A DNA stretch of 64,000 nucleotides, from NCBI GenBank assembly GCA_964511575.1, contig CAZEFM010000007.1, forward strand, positions 9,758 through 73,757, read 5' to 3'. This document shows, piece by piece, positions 44,640 to 52,274 of the stretch (positions within the stretch are counted from its first letter, which is position 1; every line of letters begins with the position of its first letter). The DNA is from CALKHT01 sp964511575 (GTDB taxonomy: Bacteria; Planctomycetota; Phycisphaerae; Phycisphaerales; Phycisphaeraceae). The position numbers were made by a program, and so were the translations under genes. The notes under the pieces were generated by a model, which did not search any database, was not told the origin of the DNA, and worked only from the letters and a program-made list of their open reading frames with translations.

Positions 44640-45428
44640 ATGGATTTGATGATTTCGCCTCTTCTCAACTACGTTCGCTCGACACAGGTCTGGAACTCGA
44701 TCTTCCGCCACGGCATCCCGCGCGATCGCCGAACCCGCGTCATGGCGGTCATGAGCAACGTGTTCCTGCACCTGCACCCGGTGGCGGTGCGCAAGAGCGG
44801 CATCCGTCTGTCGTTCACCTGGTGCATGGGCGGGTTGACGTTCTTCCTCTTCCTGGCGGAAGCGATCAGCGGCGTGCTGCTGATGTTCTACTACCGTCCC
44901 GTGGTGGAATACGCCTATGCGGACATTCAGGCGCTGCGTTCGCACGTGACGCTGGGCCTTTTGCGGGAGATTCACCGGTGGGGCGCCCACGCGATGATCA
45001 TCGCGATCTGGCTGCACATGATGCGTGTGTTTCTGACCGGTTCGTACAAGCCGCCGCGCGAGTTCAACTGGGGCGTGGGCGTGATCCTGCTGGTGGTGAC
45101 GATGCTTCTGTCGTTCACGGGTTATCTGTTGCCGTGGGATCAGTTGGCGATCTGGGCGATCACCGTGGGGGCGAACATGGGCAAGGCGACGCCGGTCATG
45201 GGTACCGGCGGGCCGTTCAGCGATCTGTTGACGATCGGCGGGGTGCCTCTGGTGACGACGCGATCGGACGCGGCGTACCTGCTGCTGGCGAACACAAGCG
45301 TGGGTGAAAACACGCTGATGCGTTTCTACGTGCTGCACTGCATCGCGCTGCCGCTGGCGGCGGCGACGCTCATCGCGGTGCACTTCTGGCGCATCCGCAA
45401 GGACGGCGGCATCAGCGGACCGCTGTGA
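44640..45428 (+). CDS. Cytochrome b N-terminal subunit (b6-like)
   Basis: 262 residues with four membrane helices. REIHRWGAHAMIIAIWLHMMRVFLTGSYKPPREFNW contains the first haem-ligand His pair pattern, and YVLHCIALPLAAATLIAVHFWRIRKDGG the second. GYLLPWDQLAIWA is the quinol-site region. This is a split cytochrome b, as in b6f and many bacterial bc complexes. ATG 44640 is used; ATG 44649 has a slightly better upstream GGATGGA. It is 126 bases after the Rieske gene. Confidence 0.92.
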   Translation: MDLMISPLLNYVRSTQVWNSIFRHGIPRDRRTRVMAVMSNVFLHLHPVAVRKSGIRLSFTWCMGGLTFFLFLAEAISGVLLMFYYRPVVEYAYADIQALRSHVTLGLLREIHRWGAHAMIIAIWLHMMRVFLTGSYKPPREFNWGVGVILLVVTMLLSFTGYLLPWDQLAIWAITVGANMGKATPVMGTGGPFSDLLTIGGVPLVTTRSDAAYLLLANTSVGENTLMRFYVLHCIALPLAAATLIAVHFWRIRKDGGISGPL

Positions 45429-45621
45429 GAACTTCAACCACCGAGGACACACAGATCACGGAGGACGGCAAACGGCCTGTCAGACAGGAGCGGGCGAAGC
45501 AGGCAGAGACTTAGAGGTTCAGGCGTTTCTCCGCTCCCTCTGCGTTCACCTGTGCTGATTGTTTCCTCGGAACTTCGTTGTTCGCTGTGCCCCGGGTGGT
45601 TCAAATTTTGGATTGAGACGT
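45429..45621. repeat. word repeats inside the bc-complex operon
   Basis: 45436-45468 is of the ACCACCGAGGACACACAGATCACGG type. 45526-45557 (TTTCTCCGCTCCCTCTGCGTTCACC...) is roughly its reverse complement, so the pair could fold in the mRNA between the two cytochrome b genes. No gene here. Confidence 0.55.
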
Positions 45622-46758
45622 ATGTTGTCGAGCATCATCACATTGGCGGCAGGCGGGGGCGCAGGCGGATCCAGTTTTGACGGGCTGAAGAACCTGATCA
45701 ACACGCTGAGCGTGCCGGAGATCAGCCTCCCGCTGTTCTTTCTGCCGCTGTTTGTGCTGATTATTGTGGCGTACAAGGTTTGGACGCGGCCGGCAATCGC
45801 CGCATCGCTGCTGCTGCTGTTCTGCGTGGCGTACTTCGGCAGCATGATTATCGATGAGAACTACCGCGCCATCGTGATGAAGCCGGACAACGTGCCCATC
45901 ACGATGATGCTTCTGGGCGTGGGTTTCTGCCTCTGGTGGGCGTTTCGTCAGGCGGCGATCAACGATGAACGCATCAAGGCGGGCCAGCCGCTGATCGAAG
46001 AGGACAAGGACGACAAGGTGCTGGTGTGGCCGGACCTGGTCTACACCGAGATGATCTGTATGGTAATCGCGACGGCTGCACTTCTGGTGTGGTCGATCGC
46101 GCTGCCCGCGCCGCTGGAAGCGCCTGCCAACCCGGCAGGACCGCCCAACCCCTCCAAGGCACCCTGGTACTTCCTGGGGCTGCAGGAAATGCTCGTCTAC
46201 TTCGACCCGTGGATGGCGGGCGTGCTGTTGCCGGGCATGATCATCACCGGCCTCATCGCCATGCCCTACATCGACACCAACCCCAAGGGCAACGGCTACT
46301 ACACGCTGTCGCAGCGCAAGTTCGCCATCACGGTGTGGATGTTCGGCTTCCTGATTCTGTGGGTGGTGCTGATCGTGTTCGGCACGTTTCTCCGTGGACC
46401 CAACTGGAACTTCTTCGGACCGTTCCAGTACTGGGACGCCCACCTGCAGGTGCCACTGACGAACGTGAACCTGAGCGAAATGTTCTGGGGTGACCTTCTG
46501 GGCCGGCCCATGCCGGAAAATCTCATCGTGCGTGAGATCGTCGGCATCGTGTTCGTCTTCGTGTGGGTCATCGTGCTGCCGATCATCCTGGCGCGCACGG
46601 TGATGCGGAAGATGTACGAGCAGCTCGGCTCGGTGCGGTTTTACGTGATGGCGATTCACCTGGTCGTCATGGGCATGCTGCCTTTGAAGATGGTGCTTCG
46701 CTGGACGATGACCCTGAAGTACTTCGTGAACCTGCCGGAGTGGAACCTGAACCTGTGA
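45622..46758 (+). CDS. Cytochrome b C-terminal subunit (subunit IV-like) with extra helices
   Basis: 378 residues, longer than typical subunit IV (about 160). Three N-terminal helices (about 35-120) precede the canonical part. The Qo-site motif reads APWYFLGLQEMLVYFDPW (PWY in place of PEWY), followed by MPYIDTNPKGNGYYTLSQRKFA. Two or three more helices and YEQLGSVRFYVMAIHLVVMGMLPLKMVLRW close the protein. It completes the quinol oxidation site with the b6-like subunit. Start ATG 45622. Confidence 0.88.
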   Translation: MLSSIITLAAGGGAGGSSFDGLKNLINTLSVPEISLPLFFLPLFVLIIVAYKVWTRPAIAASLLLLFCVAYFGSMIIDENYRAIVMKPDNVPITMMLLGVGFCLWWAFRQAAINDERIKAGQPLIEEDKDDKVLVWPDLVYTEMICMVIATAALLVWSIALPAPLEAPANPAGPPNPSKAPWYFLGLQEMLVYFDPWMAGVLLPGMIITGLIAMPYIDTNPKGNGYYTLSQRKFAITVWMFGFLILWVVLIVFGTFLRGPNWNFFGPFQYWDAHLQVPLTNVNLSEMFWGDLLGRPMPENLIVREIVGIVFVFVWVIVLPIILARTVMRKMYEQLGSVRFYVMAIHLVVMGMLPLKMVLRWTMTLKYFVNLPEWNLNL

Positions 46759-46787
46759 CAATCAGGGTTCGGGGGCGGGGACGAGGT

Positions 46788-47159
46788 TCAGATTTGCGTG
46801 CAGGCGAGGCCGGCGGCGGCGGCGAGCGGGCCGGTGACGACGCTGAGCAGCAGGTAGGCTGCGGCGGCACGCCACGCACCGCGCTCCAGAAGGCGGACGG
46901 CATCCAACATCCAGGTCGAGAACGTGGTGTAAGCGCCGAGAAATCCGCCGCCGAGGATGAACGTCCATTCGCCCATCGACGCATCGGTGGTGCTGCCGAC
47001 AACCAAGCCCAGCAGCAATGCGCCGGTGACGTTGACGAGGAAAATCCCCGTCGGCCAGGTTGGCGCGATGCGTGCTGCCACCGCCCGGTCGACGGCGTAC
47101 CGTGCCGCTGTGCCCGCGCCGCCGGCTACCGCGATGCCAAACCAGGTCGCCAGCGTCAT
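46788..47159 (-). CDS. crcB: CrcB/Fluc fluoride exporter subunit
   Basis: 123 residues, four helices. GTAARYAVDRA, TGIFLVNVTGALLLGLV and GGGFLGAYTTFSTWMLDAVRLLE are CrcB hallmarks (Asn and the TTFST Phe/Thr track). It overlaps the second crcB gene by four bases (ATGA). Two unequal copies in tandem normally form a heterodimeric dual-topology channel. I find no fluoride riboswitch upstream of the pair. The open frame continues to 48605 as shadow only. Confidence 0.92.
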   Translation of the reverse strand: MTLATWFGIAVAGGAGTAARYAVDRAVAARIAPTWPTGIFLVNVTGALLLGLVVGSTTDASMGEWTFILGGGFLGAYTTFSTWMLDAVRLLERGAWRAAAAYLLLSVVTGPLAAAAGLACTQI

Positions 47160-47614
47160 GCCTTGTCCTCCACGTCCGGCCGTTGCCGCGCAAAGGATCG
47201 CCCGATGAACAATCCCGCCGCCGCTGCGATGAGGCCCGCAACGACGCTGCCCGATGCATAGGCGAACGCCAGATCGAGCCGTGTGTGGCTGAGTTGCACC
47301 ATCTCGATACTGAACGCTGAAAACGTGGTGAACGCCCCCAGCACGCCGGTACACAGCAGCAGGCGCAACGTTTCCCACCTTGGCGCATGCAAAACTGCAG
47401 CAATGACGCCGAGGACGAAAGCGCCCAACACGTTGATCGACAACGTCGACCAGGGCATCGATCCCGCAACCACAGGGAAGGCGGTGCTGATGACGCAGCG
47501 TGCCGTTGCGCCGATCATGCCGCCGCCGACCACCGCACTGAATGCCCGTGCGGTTGACACCGACGGTGTGACGGCTGATGGTGATGCGGTGGTGCTGGTC
47601 GAGTGACGCGTCAT
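47156..47614 (-). CDS. crcB: CrcB/Fluc fluoride exporter subunit, second copy
   Basis: 152 residues. After a 25-residue Ser/Thr-rich N terminus come GGMIGATARCVISTAF, STLSINVLGAFVLGVIAAV and GVLGAFTTFSAFSIEMVQL. It is the upstream partner of the gene above. ATG 47614 is preceded at nine bases by a TATCAT box (47624-47629, minus) and no ribosome site, so it may be leaderless. It is divergent from mrdA. Confidence 0.9.
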   Translation of the reverse strand: MTRHSTSTTASPSAVTPSVSTARAFSAVVGGGMIGATARCVISTAFPVVAGSMPWSTLSINVLGAFVLGVIAAVLHAPRWETLRLLLCTGVLGAFTTFSAFSIEMVQLSHTRLDLAFAYASGSVVAGLIAAAAGLFIGRSFARQRPDVEDKA

Positions 47615-47623
47615 GGATGGTGC

Positions 47624-47629
47624 ATGATA
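47624..47629 (-). promoter_or_regulatory. -10 box of the crcB pair
   Basis: TATCAT on the minus strand, nine bases before the ATG; no clear -35. Confidence 0.4.
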
Positions 47630-47691
47630 GTCGTGCGGTGGCCGCCGCGGGATCGATTGTCGATCGTGAGCCGGTTGTCGGCCGATAACGG

Positions 47692-47722
47692 TTGAGGCGG
47701 TGGTCCGCGCAGGGCTTATAAT
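47692..47722 (+). promoter_or_regulatory. promoter of mrdA-rodA
   Basis: -35 TTGAGG (47692-47697), a 19-base spacer and a perfect -10 TATAAT (47717-47722), 43 bases before ATG 47766. Confidence 0.55.
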
Positions 47723-47765
47723 CTGCGCCGACAGGGTAACCAGCTCGATTGCCGAAAAGCTTCGT

Positions 47766-50042
47766 ATGTGGCGATGGCTTCGCAAAATCCTGCCCAGCAT
47801 GTTTTACCGTCGCCTGCTTCTGCTGGCGTCGGTGGCGATCATGGTGACGGGTGTTCTGGCAGGGCAGATGGCGCGGCTGACGATCGTGCACGGCGCGGAG
47901 AGACGCCAGCAGGCGGAGGCTGCGCTTCAGCAGACGCGGCTCGCCGCCACGGTTCGCGGCCGCATCCTCGATCGGTATGGCCGGGTGGTGGCGGAGGACC
48001 TGCCCGGTTATGACCTGGCGGTCAGCTACGACGTCATCACCGGCGAGTGGGCGTTCAACCAGGCGACCAGCGAGGCCCGGCGGGCCAGCGGGGCGCAGTG
48101 GGCGGAACTGTCGCCCCACGCGCGCGAGCGGCGGGTCAACGAAGTCCTGCCCCGATACGAACAGCAACTGGAACTGTTCTGGCAGACGCTCACCGATTTG
48201 ACCGGTGAGGACCGCGCGGAACTGGACGAGCGACGAACCGCCATCGTGGCGTGGGTGACGGGCATGGCCAATCACCTTTACGCCGATTGGCGTCGCCAGC
48301 GCGAGGAACTGCTCGATGAACCGGTGAGCCTGTCGGATGTGGCGGCTCCCATCCGCGAGCAGCGCATGGCGCACGTGATCATCACCGATATCGACACCCA
48401 TGCCCTGGCGCACATTCGCACGTTCATCGCCGAGGCACAGGAAGAGCCCAACCTCGCCGTGTGGAAGCAGGCGCGGGCCGAACCGGCAACGCGTCGTGTT
48501 TATCCGATGGACGAGGTCACCGTCACTGTGGATCGTTCGACGTTCCCCGGTCCGTTGCGCAGCGACACACCCAGGACCGTCACCGTTCGCGGGCCGATGA
48601 TGCATATCGTGGGCAACATGCGACGAATCTGGCGGGAGGATGTGGAGGAACGTCCCTTCCGTCGCATCGACGCGGCCGGTGAAACGATCGTCGATCTGGG
48701 CGGTTATCTGCCGGGCGACACGACGGGACGTTGGGGGGTCGAGCGTTCGCAGGAACGCCGCTTGCGTGGCTTGCGTGGCAAGCGCATCGTGCAGCTTGAT
48801 TCGCGCAGTGAGCAGGTGATCGAACCGCAGCCGGGCAAGGATGTGGTGCTGACGATCGATGCGGAACTGCAGGCGCGCATCGCTGCGGTCATGCAGCCTG
48901 AACTGGGGTTAATGGCACGCCAGCCGTGGCACGAGAAGGAACTGGTGGGGCCGGTGGGTGAGCCGTTGTGCGGTGCGGCGGTGGTGTTGGACATTGCCAC
49001 GGGCGAGGTGCTCGCGGCCGTCAGCACGCCGAGTTTCAGCCGGGCACAGCTTGCTGAGAACCCCGAGGCGATCTGGAACGATTACCTGAATCGTCCGGGC
49101 ATCAACCGTGTGATCGGCATGCCCTACGCCCCGGGTTCGACCGTGAAGCCGTTGGTGTTGGCGGCGGCGATCACCGATCACGAAATTCCGGTGCACGGCA
49201 CGATCCGCTGTGATGGTCATCTCACCGACAACCCCAACGCCTTCCGTTGCTGGATCTACAAGCAGTACAACAGCACGCACGGCCCGTTGATGGGCGACGA
49301 GGCCATCTGTCGTAGCTGCAATATCTACTTCTACACGCTCGGCCGTGACTTGGGCGCACGCCGACTGGTGCAGTGGTATCAGCGGTTCGGCCTTGGCGAA
49401 CTGACGTACAGCGGTTTGACGGATGAGCATCGCGGCAACCTGCCGGACATCACCACGGGCGGCAGGTCCGCCGGTTTGGCGGAAGCGGATGGCATTTTCA
49501 TGGCGATCGGTCAGGGCCCGGTGGACTGGACACCGCTGCAGGCCGCCAATGCATATGCGACGCTGGCGCGCGGTGGCCGCGTGCTTCCGCCGACGGTGTT
49601 GCTGCAGGGCGATCATGCGCCGCAGCGACCGATGGCGCATGATCTGCGTCTGGATCAGCGTGGCGTGCAGTTGGCAATCAAAGGCCTGTACGACGCGGTG
49701 AACGAAAGGCACGGCACGGGCAACGCGATCAGCATCGACGGCACACGCGAGTTGAACTTCAACATTCCGGGGGTGAAGGTGGCGGGCAAGTCGGGCACCG
49801 CCGACGCCGCGAAGCTGCGTGAACCGATCGACGACGACGGTGACGGGATGCCGGACCGTTGGGGCAAGGTGCTGCGAGAGGGTGATCACGCCTGGTTCGT
49901 GGCGATCGTGCAGCGTGAGGATGCGCGCGGGCCGGAGTATGTCGTGGCGGTGGTGGTGGAGTACGCGGGCAGCGGCGGCAAAGTGGCGGGCCCCATCGTC
50001 AACCAGATTCTGTATGCCATGCGAAGCCAGGGGTATCTGTAA
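47766..50042 (+). CDS. mrdA: Penicillin-binding protein 2 (peptidoglycan transpeptidase)
   Basis: 758 residues. One membrane anchor (about 17-35) is followed by the PBP dimerisation region beginning RGRILDRYGRVVAEDLPGYDLAV, then the transpeptidase with S458-T-V-K461 (PGSTVKP), S517-C-N519 and K675-S-G-T678. It is longer than typical PBP2, with an insertion of roughly 130 residues after ITGEWAFNQ. A loop DDDGDGMPDRWGK after the KSGT motif looks like a calcium-binding loop. It forms the elongasome pair with RodA, encoded two bases downstream. Its presence agrees with peptidoglycan in planctomycetes. Confidence 0.93.
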   Translation: MWRWLRKILPSMFYRRLLLLASVAIMVTGVLAGQMARLTIVHGAERRQQAEAALQQTRLAATVRGRILDRYGRVVAEDLPGYDLAVSYDVITGEWAFNQATSEARRASGAQWAELSPHARERRVNEVLPRYEQQLELFWQTLTDLTGEDRAELDERRTAIVAWVTGMANHLYADWRRQREELLDEPVSLSDVAAPIREQRMAHVIITDIDTHALAHIRTFIAEAQEEPNLAVWKQARAEPATRRVYPMDEVTVTVDRSTFPGPLRSDTPRTVTVRGPMMHIVGNMRRIWREDVEERPFRRIDAAGETIVDLGGYLPGDTTGRWGVERSQERRLRGLRGKRIVQLDSRSEQVIEPQPGKDVVLTIDAELQARIAAVMQPELGLMARQPWHEKELVGPVGEPLCGAAVVLDIATGEVLAAVSTPSFSRAQLAENPEAIWNDYLNRPGINRVIGMPYAPGSTVKPLVLAAAITDHEIPVHGTIRCDGHLTDNPNAFRCWIYKQYNSTHGPLMGDEAICRSCNIYFYTLGRDLGARRLVQWYQRFGLGELTYSGLTDEHRGNLPDITTGGRSAGLAEADGIFMAIGQGPVDWTPLQAANAYATLARGGRVLPPTVLLQGDHAPQRPMAHDLRLDQRGVQLAIKGLYDAVNERHGTGNAISIDGTRELNFNIPGVKVAGKSGTADAAKLREPIDDDGDGMPDRWGKVLREGDHAWFVAIVQREDARGPEYVVAVVVEYAGSGGKVAGPIVNQILYAMRSQGYL

Positions 50043-50044
50043 CC

Positions 50045-51262
50045 GTGCAAATCCCCGAGGCCATCCGACAGATGTTGCGACCGCAGGCCGCGTGGTACGG
50101 CCTGCTGGCGGCGATTGCGCTGACGTGGATCGGCATGGAGGCGATCGGCACGGCTGAACCCTCGCGTGCTGCGGCGCAGGCGCAGTGGCTGCCTATCGCC
50201 ATCGCGTTCATGTTGATGTGCATCGTGCCGCATCCGCGGGTGATCGGCATGGTGAGCTACCCGCTGATGGGGTTGAGCCTGCTGCTATTGATCATCACGA
50301 TCGTGCCCGGCATGCCGCGCAGCATTGTGCCGGTGCGCAACGGCGCAACGTGCTGGATCAACCTGCACTTCATGATGTTTCAGCCCGCCGAGATGGCGAA
50401 GCTGGCGTTCGTCCTTGCGCTGGCGTGGTATCTCCGCTATCGTGACAGCTATCGCACGCTGCGCGGCCTGCTCGTGCCGTTCGGCATGATGCTGGCGCCG
50501 GTGGGGTTGCTCCTCAAACAGCCGGACCTCGGGCTGGCACTTCTCTACCCGCCGACGCTGTTTGCGATGCTTGTTGCGGCAGGCGCGAAACTGCGCCATC
50601 TCGGAACGCTGATCGGCATCGGCTTGCTGGCGGTGGTGCTGAACGTGTCGCTGATCTATGCCCTGCCCGCCGATCAGCCGCATCCGTTTCTCAAGTCACA
50701 CCAGGTGGCGCGGATCAAATCGATGATCAGCCTCGTCAAGGGCGAGGATCGTTACATCCAGGATCTGGCCTACCAGCAGCACAAGGCGATGACGCTCATC
50801 GGCGCGGGGCAGGTGATCGGCTACGGCGAGGAACGCGCCGCCACCGTCATCAGGTTCAATCGTCTGCCGGAAACGTACAACGACATGATCTTCGCTGTCA
50901 TCGTCAACCGTTGGGGACTGATCGGCGGGTTGGTGACGCTGGGGTTGTATCTGGTGGTGGTGCTGTCGTTCGTGCTGGTGGCGGCGAAATCAAAGGATCC
51001 CTTTGCGCGGTTGGCATGCGCCGGGTTCGCGGGACTCACATTCAGTCAGGCAACCATCAACATCGGCATGACCCTGGGGCTTCTGCCGATCACCGGTATC
51101 AACCTGCCTTTCGTTTCGTATGGCGGATCGAGCCTTGTCACGACCTTTGCCATGATGGGGCTGGTGATCAACTTCGGTTCGCGGCGGCCAAGCTATCTCA
51201 CCCGGCCAAGCTTTGAGTTCGACACGATCAAGCAGGGCGAGAAGTTGCTGATCAAGCAATAG
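50045..51262 (+). CDS. rodA: RodA-type SEDS peptidoglycan glycosyltransferase
   Basis: 405 residues, about ten membrane helices. The SEDS features are WINLHFMMFQPAEMAKLAFVLALAWYLRY, LLKQPDLGLALLYPPTLFAMLVAAG (conserved Asp), NRLPETYNDMIFAVIVNRWGLIGGL and GLLPITGINLPFVSYGGSS. It polymerises lipid II with PBP2 during cell elongation. GTG start at 50045 is two bases after the mrdA stop, so translation is coupled. Confidence 0.95.
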   Translation: MQIPEAIRQMLRPQAAWYGLLAAIALTWIGMEAIGTAEPSRAAAQAQWLPIAIAFMLMCIVPHPRVIGMVSYPLMGLSLLLLIITIVPGMPRSIVPVRNGATCWINLHFMMFQPAEMAKLAFVLALAWYLRYRDSYRTLRGLLVPFGMMLAPVGLLLKQPDLGLALLYPPTLFAMLVAAGAKLRHLGTLIGIGLLAVVLNVSLIYALPADQPHPFLKSHQVARIKSMISLVKGEDRYIQDLAYQQHKAMTLIGAGQVIGYGEERAATVIRFNRLPETYNDMIFAVIVNRWGLIGGLVTLGLYLVVVLSFVLVAAKSKDPFARLACAGFAGLTFSQATINIGMTLGLLPITGINLPFVSYGGSSLVTTFAMMGLVINFGSRRPSYLTRPSFEFDTIKQGEKLLIKQ

Positions 51263-51374
51263 CCCCGATCCGCAGATTGGAAATTTGACCTGTTGCGGCG
51301 GAATGATCGCAATTTCAGGGATTCCCCTATGGCAAATCGTAGGGTCCGGCGGCAATTGTCCTAAGCTTTTGGGC

Positions 51375-51380
51375 TATCAT
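51375..51380 (+). promoter_or_regulatory. -10 box of the CheR-like gene
   Basis: TATCAT ends six bases before ATG 51387; no ribosome site lies between. TTGTCC at 51356 is too near (13 bases) to be a normal -35. Confidence 0.4.
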
Positions 51381-51386
51381 CACCTG

Positions 51387-52274
51387 ATGCCGCCGCGAAC
51401 GGACCATATTGTGTTCCACGCCGCTGCGCCGTCGGTTCGTCGGCCGATCCCGCGACTACTCCCAGGTCACGTTGCTCGGCCGGTTCGCGTGAGCGATCCG
51501 CCGAACCCGGCGTATGAAGCGTTTGCCCGTTGGGTGCTGCACCGGGCGGGGCTCAGTGCGCAGGCATACCGCGCCAAGCCACTGGTGCGTCGTGTACCCG
51601 CGTGTTTGCGGGCGTTGCGCGCCACAACCATTGAAGAGGCACGGCAGGCGATTGAACGCAGTGTTCAGGCGATGGACACCGCGGTGTGCACGCTGCTCAT
51701 CGGTGTGACGGAGTTTTTTCGCGACCCCTTCGCGTTTGATGCGCTGGCGGCGTGGATGAAACTGCGCGAATCATCCGGTCAGCCAACGTGGCGTGTGTGG
51801 AGCGTGGCATGTTCCGACGGCGCGGAGTTGTACACGGTGGCGATGCTGCTGCACCGGATGGGGGCGCTTCAACGCAGCGAACTGATCGGCAGCGACTGTC
51901 GTGGGGCGGCGATCACCCGCGCGAAGGCGGCGTTGTATCCGCGCGACCTGACACGGTCGTTGCCGGATACGTTGCGCGATCTGCTGCAGGACAAGGGGTC
52001 GTTTGTGCAGCCGGTGGAAGCGATTCGCGAATCGGCGCGTTGGCAGGTGTCGGATGTATTGCGTGACGCCGCGCCGCCGGGCACGTTTGATCTGGTGTTG
52101 TGCCGGAACATGGGGATTTATCTCGACAGTGCCGCTGCGGGCAAGCTATGGAAGCGGCTCAGCAGCGCGTTGAAGGTGGGCGGTCTGTTGATGACCGGGC
52201 ATGCCGAGCGTCCACACGGCACGCCGGAGCTTCGCCGCATGGCGAGTTGCCTCTACCTGAAGGAGCATCCATGA
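51387..52274 (+). CDS. CheR-like methyltransferase (degenerate)
   Basis: 295 residues. The CheR layout is present: an N-terminal helical domain (YEAFARWVLHRAGLSAQAYRAKPLVRRVPACLRALR), VTEFFRDPFAFDAL, the SAM-binding VWSVACSDGAELYTVAMLL, and TFDLVLCRNMGIYLD. The usual GEEPYS motif is GAELYT and the Asp after the second strand reads GSDCRG, so SAM binding may be altered. It overlaps the hybrid kinase by four bases (ATGA). No receptor or che cluster is near. It may modify or regulate the partner kinase. Confidence 0.85.
   Translation: MPPRTDHIVFHAAAPSVRRPIPRLLPGHVARPVRVSDPPNPAYEAFARWVLHRAGLSAQAYRAKPLVRRVPACLRALRATTIEEARQAIERSVQAMDTAVCTLLIGVTEFFRDPFAFDALAAWMKLRESSGQPTWRVWSVACSDGAELYTVAMLLHRMGALQRSELIGSDCRGAAITRAKAALYPRDLTRSLPDTLRDLLQDKGSFVQPVEAIRESARWQVSDVLRDAAPPGTFDLVLCRNMGIYLDSAAAGKLWKRLSSALKVGGLLMTGHAERPHGTPELRRMASCLYLKEHP

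Noticed and set aside
47615..47760. Fluoride riboswitch upstream of the crcB pair
   Set aside because: I looked for the GG-GAUGG-GUUC-type conserved core and pseudoknot bases on the minus strand and did not see them; the start appears leaderless.
46788..48605. A 605-residue minus frame running from crcB across mrdA
   Set aside because: Only the last 123 residues are CrcB; the rest is antisense to PBP2, which has all three catalytic motifs.
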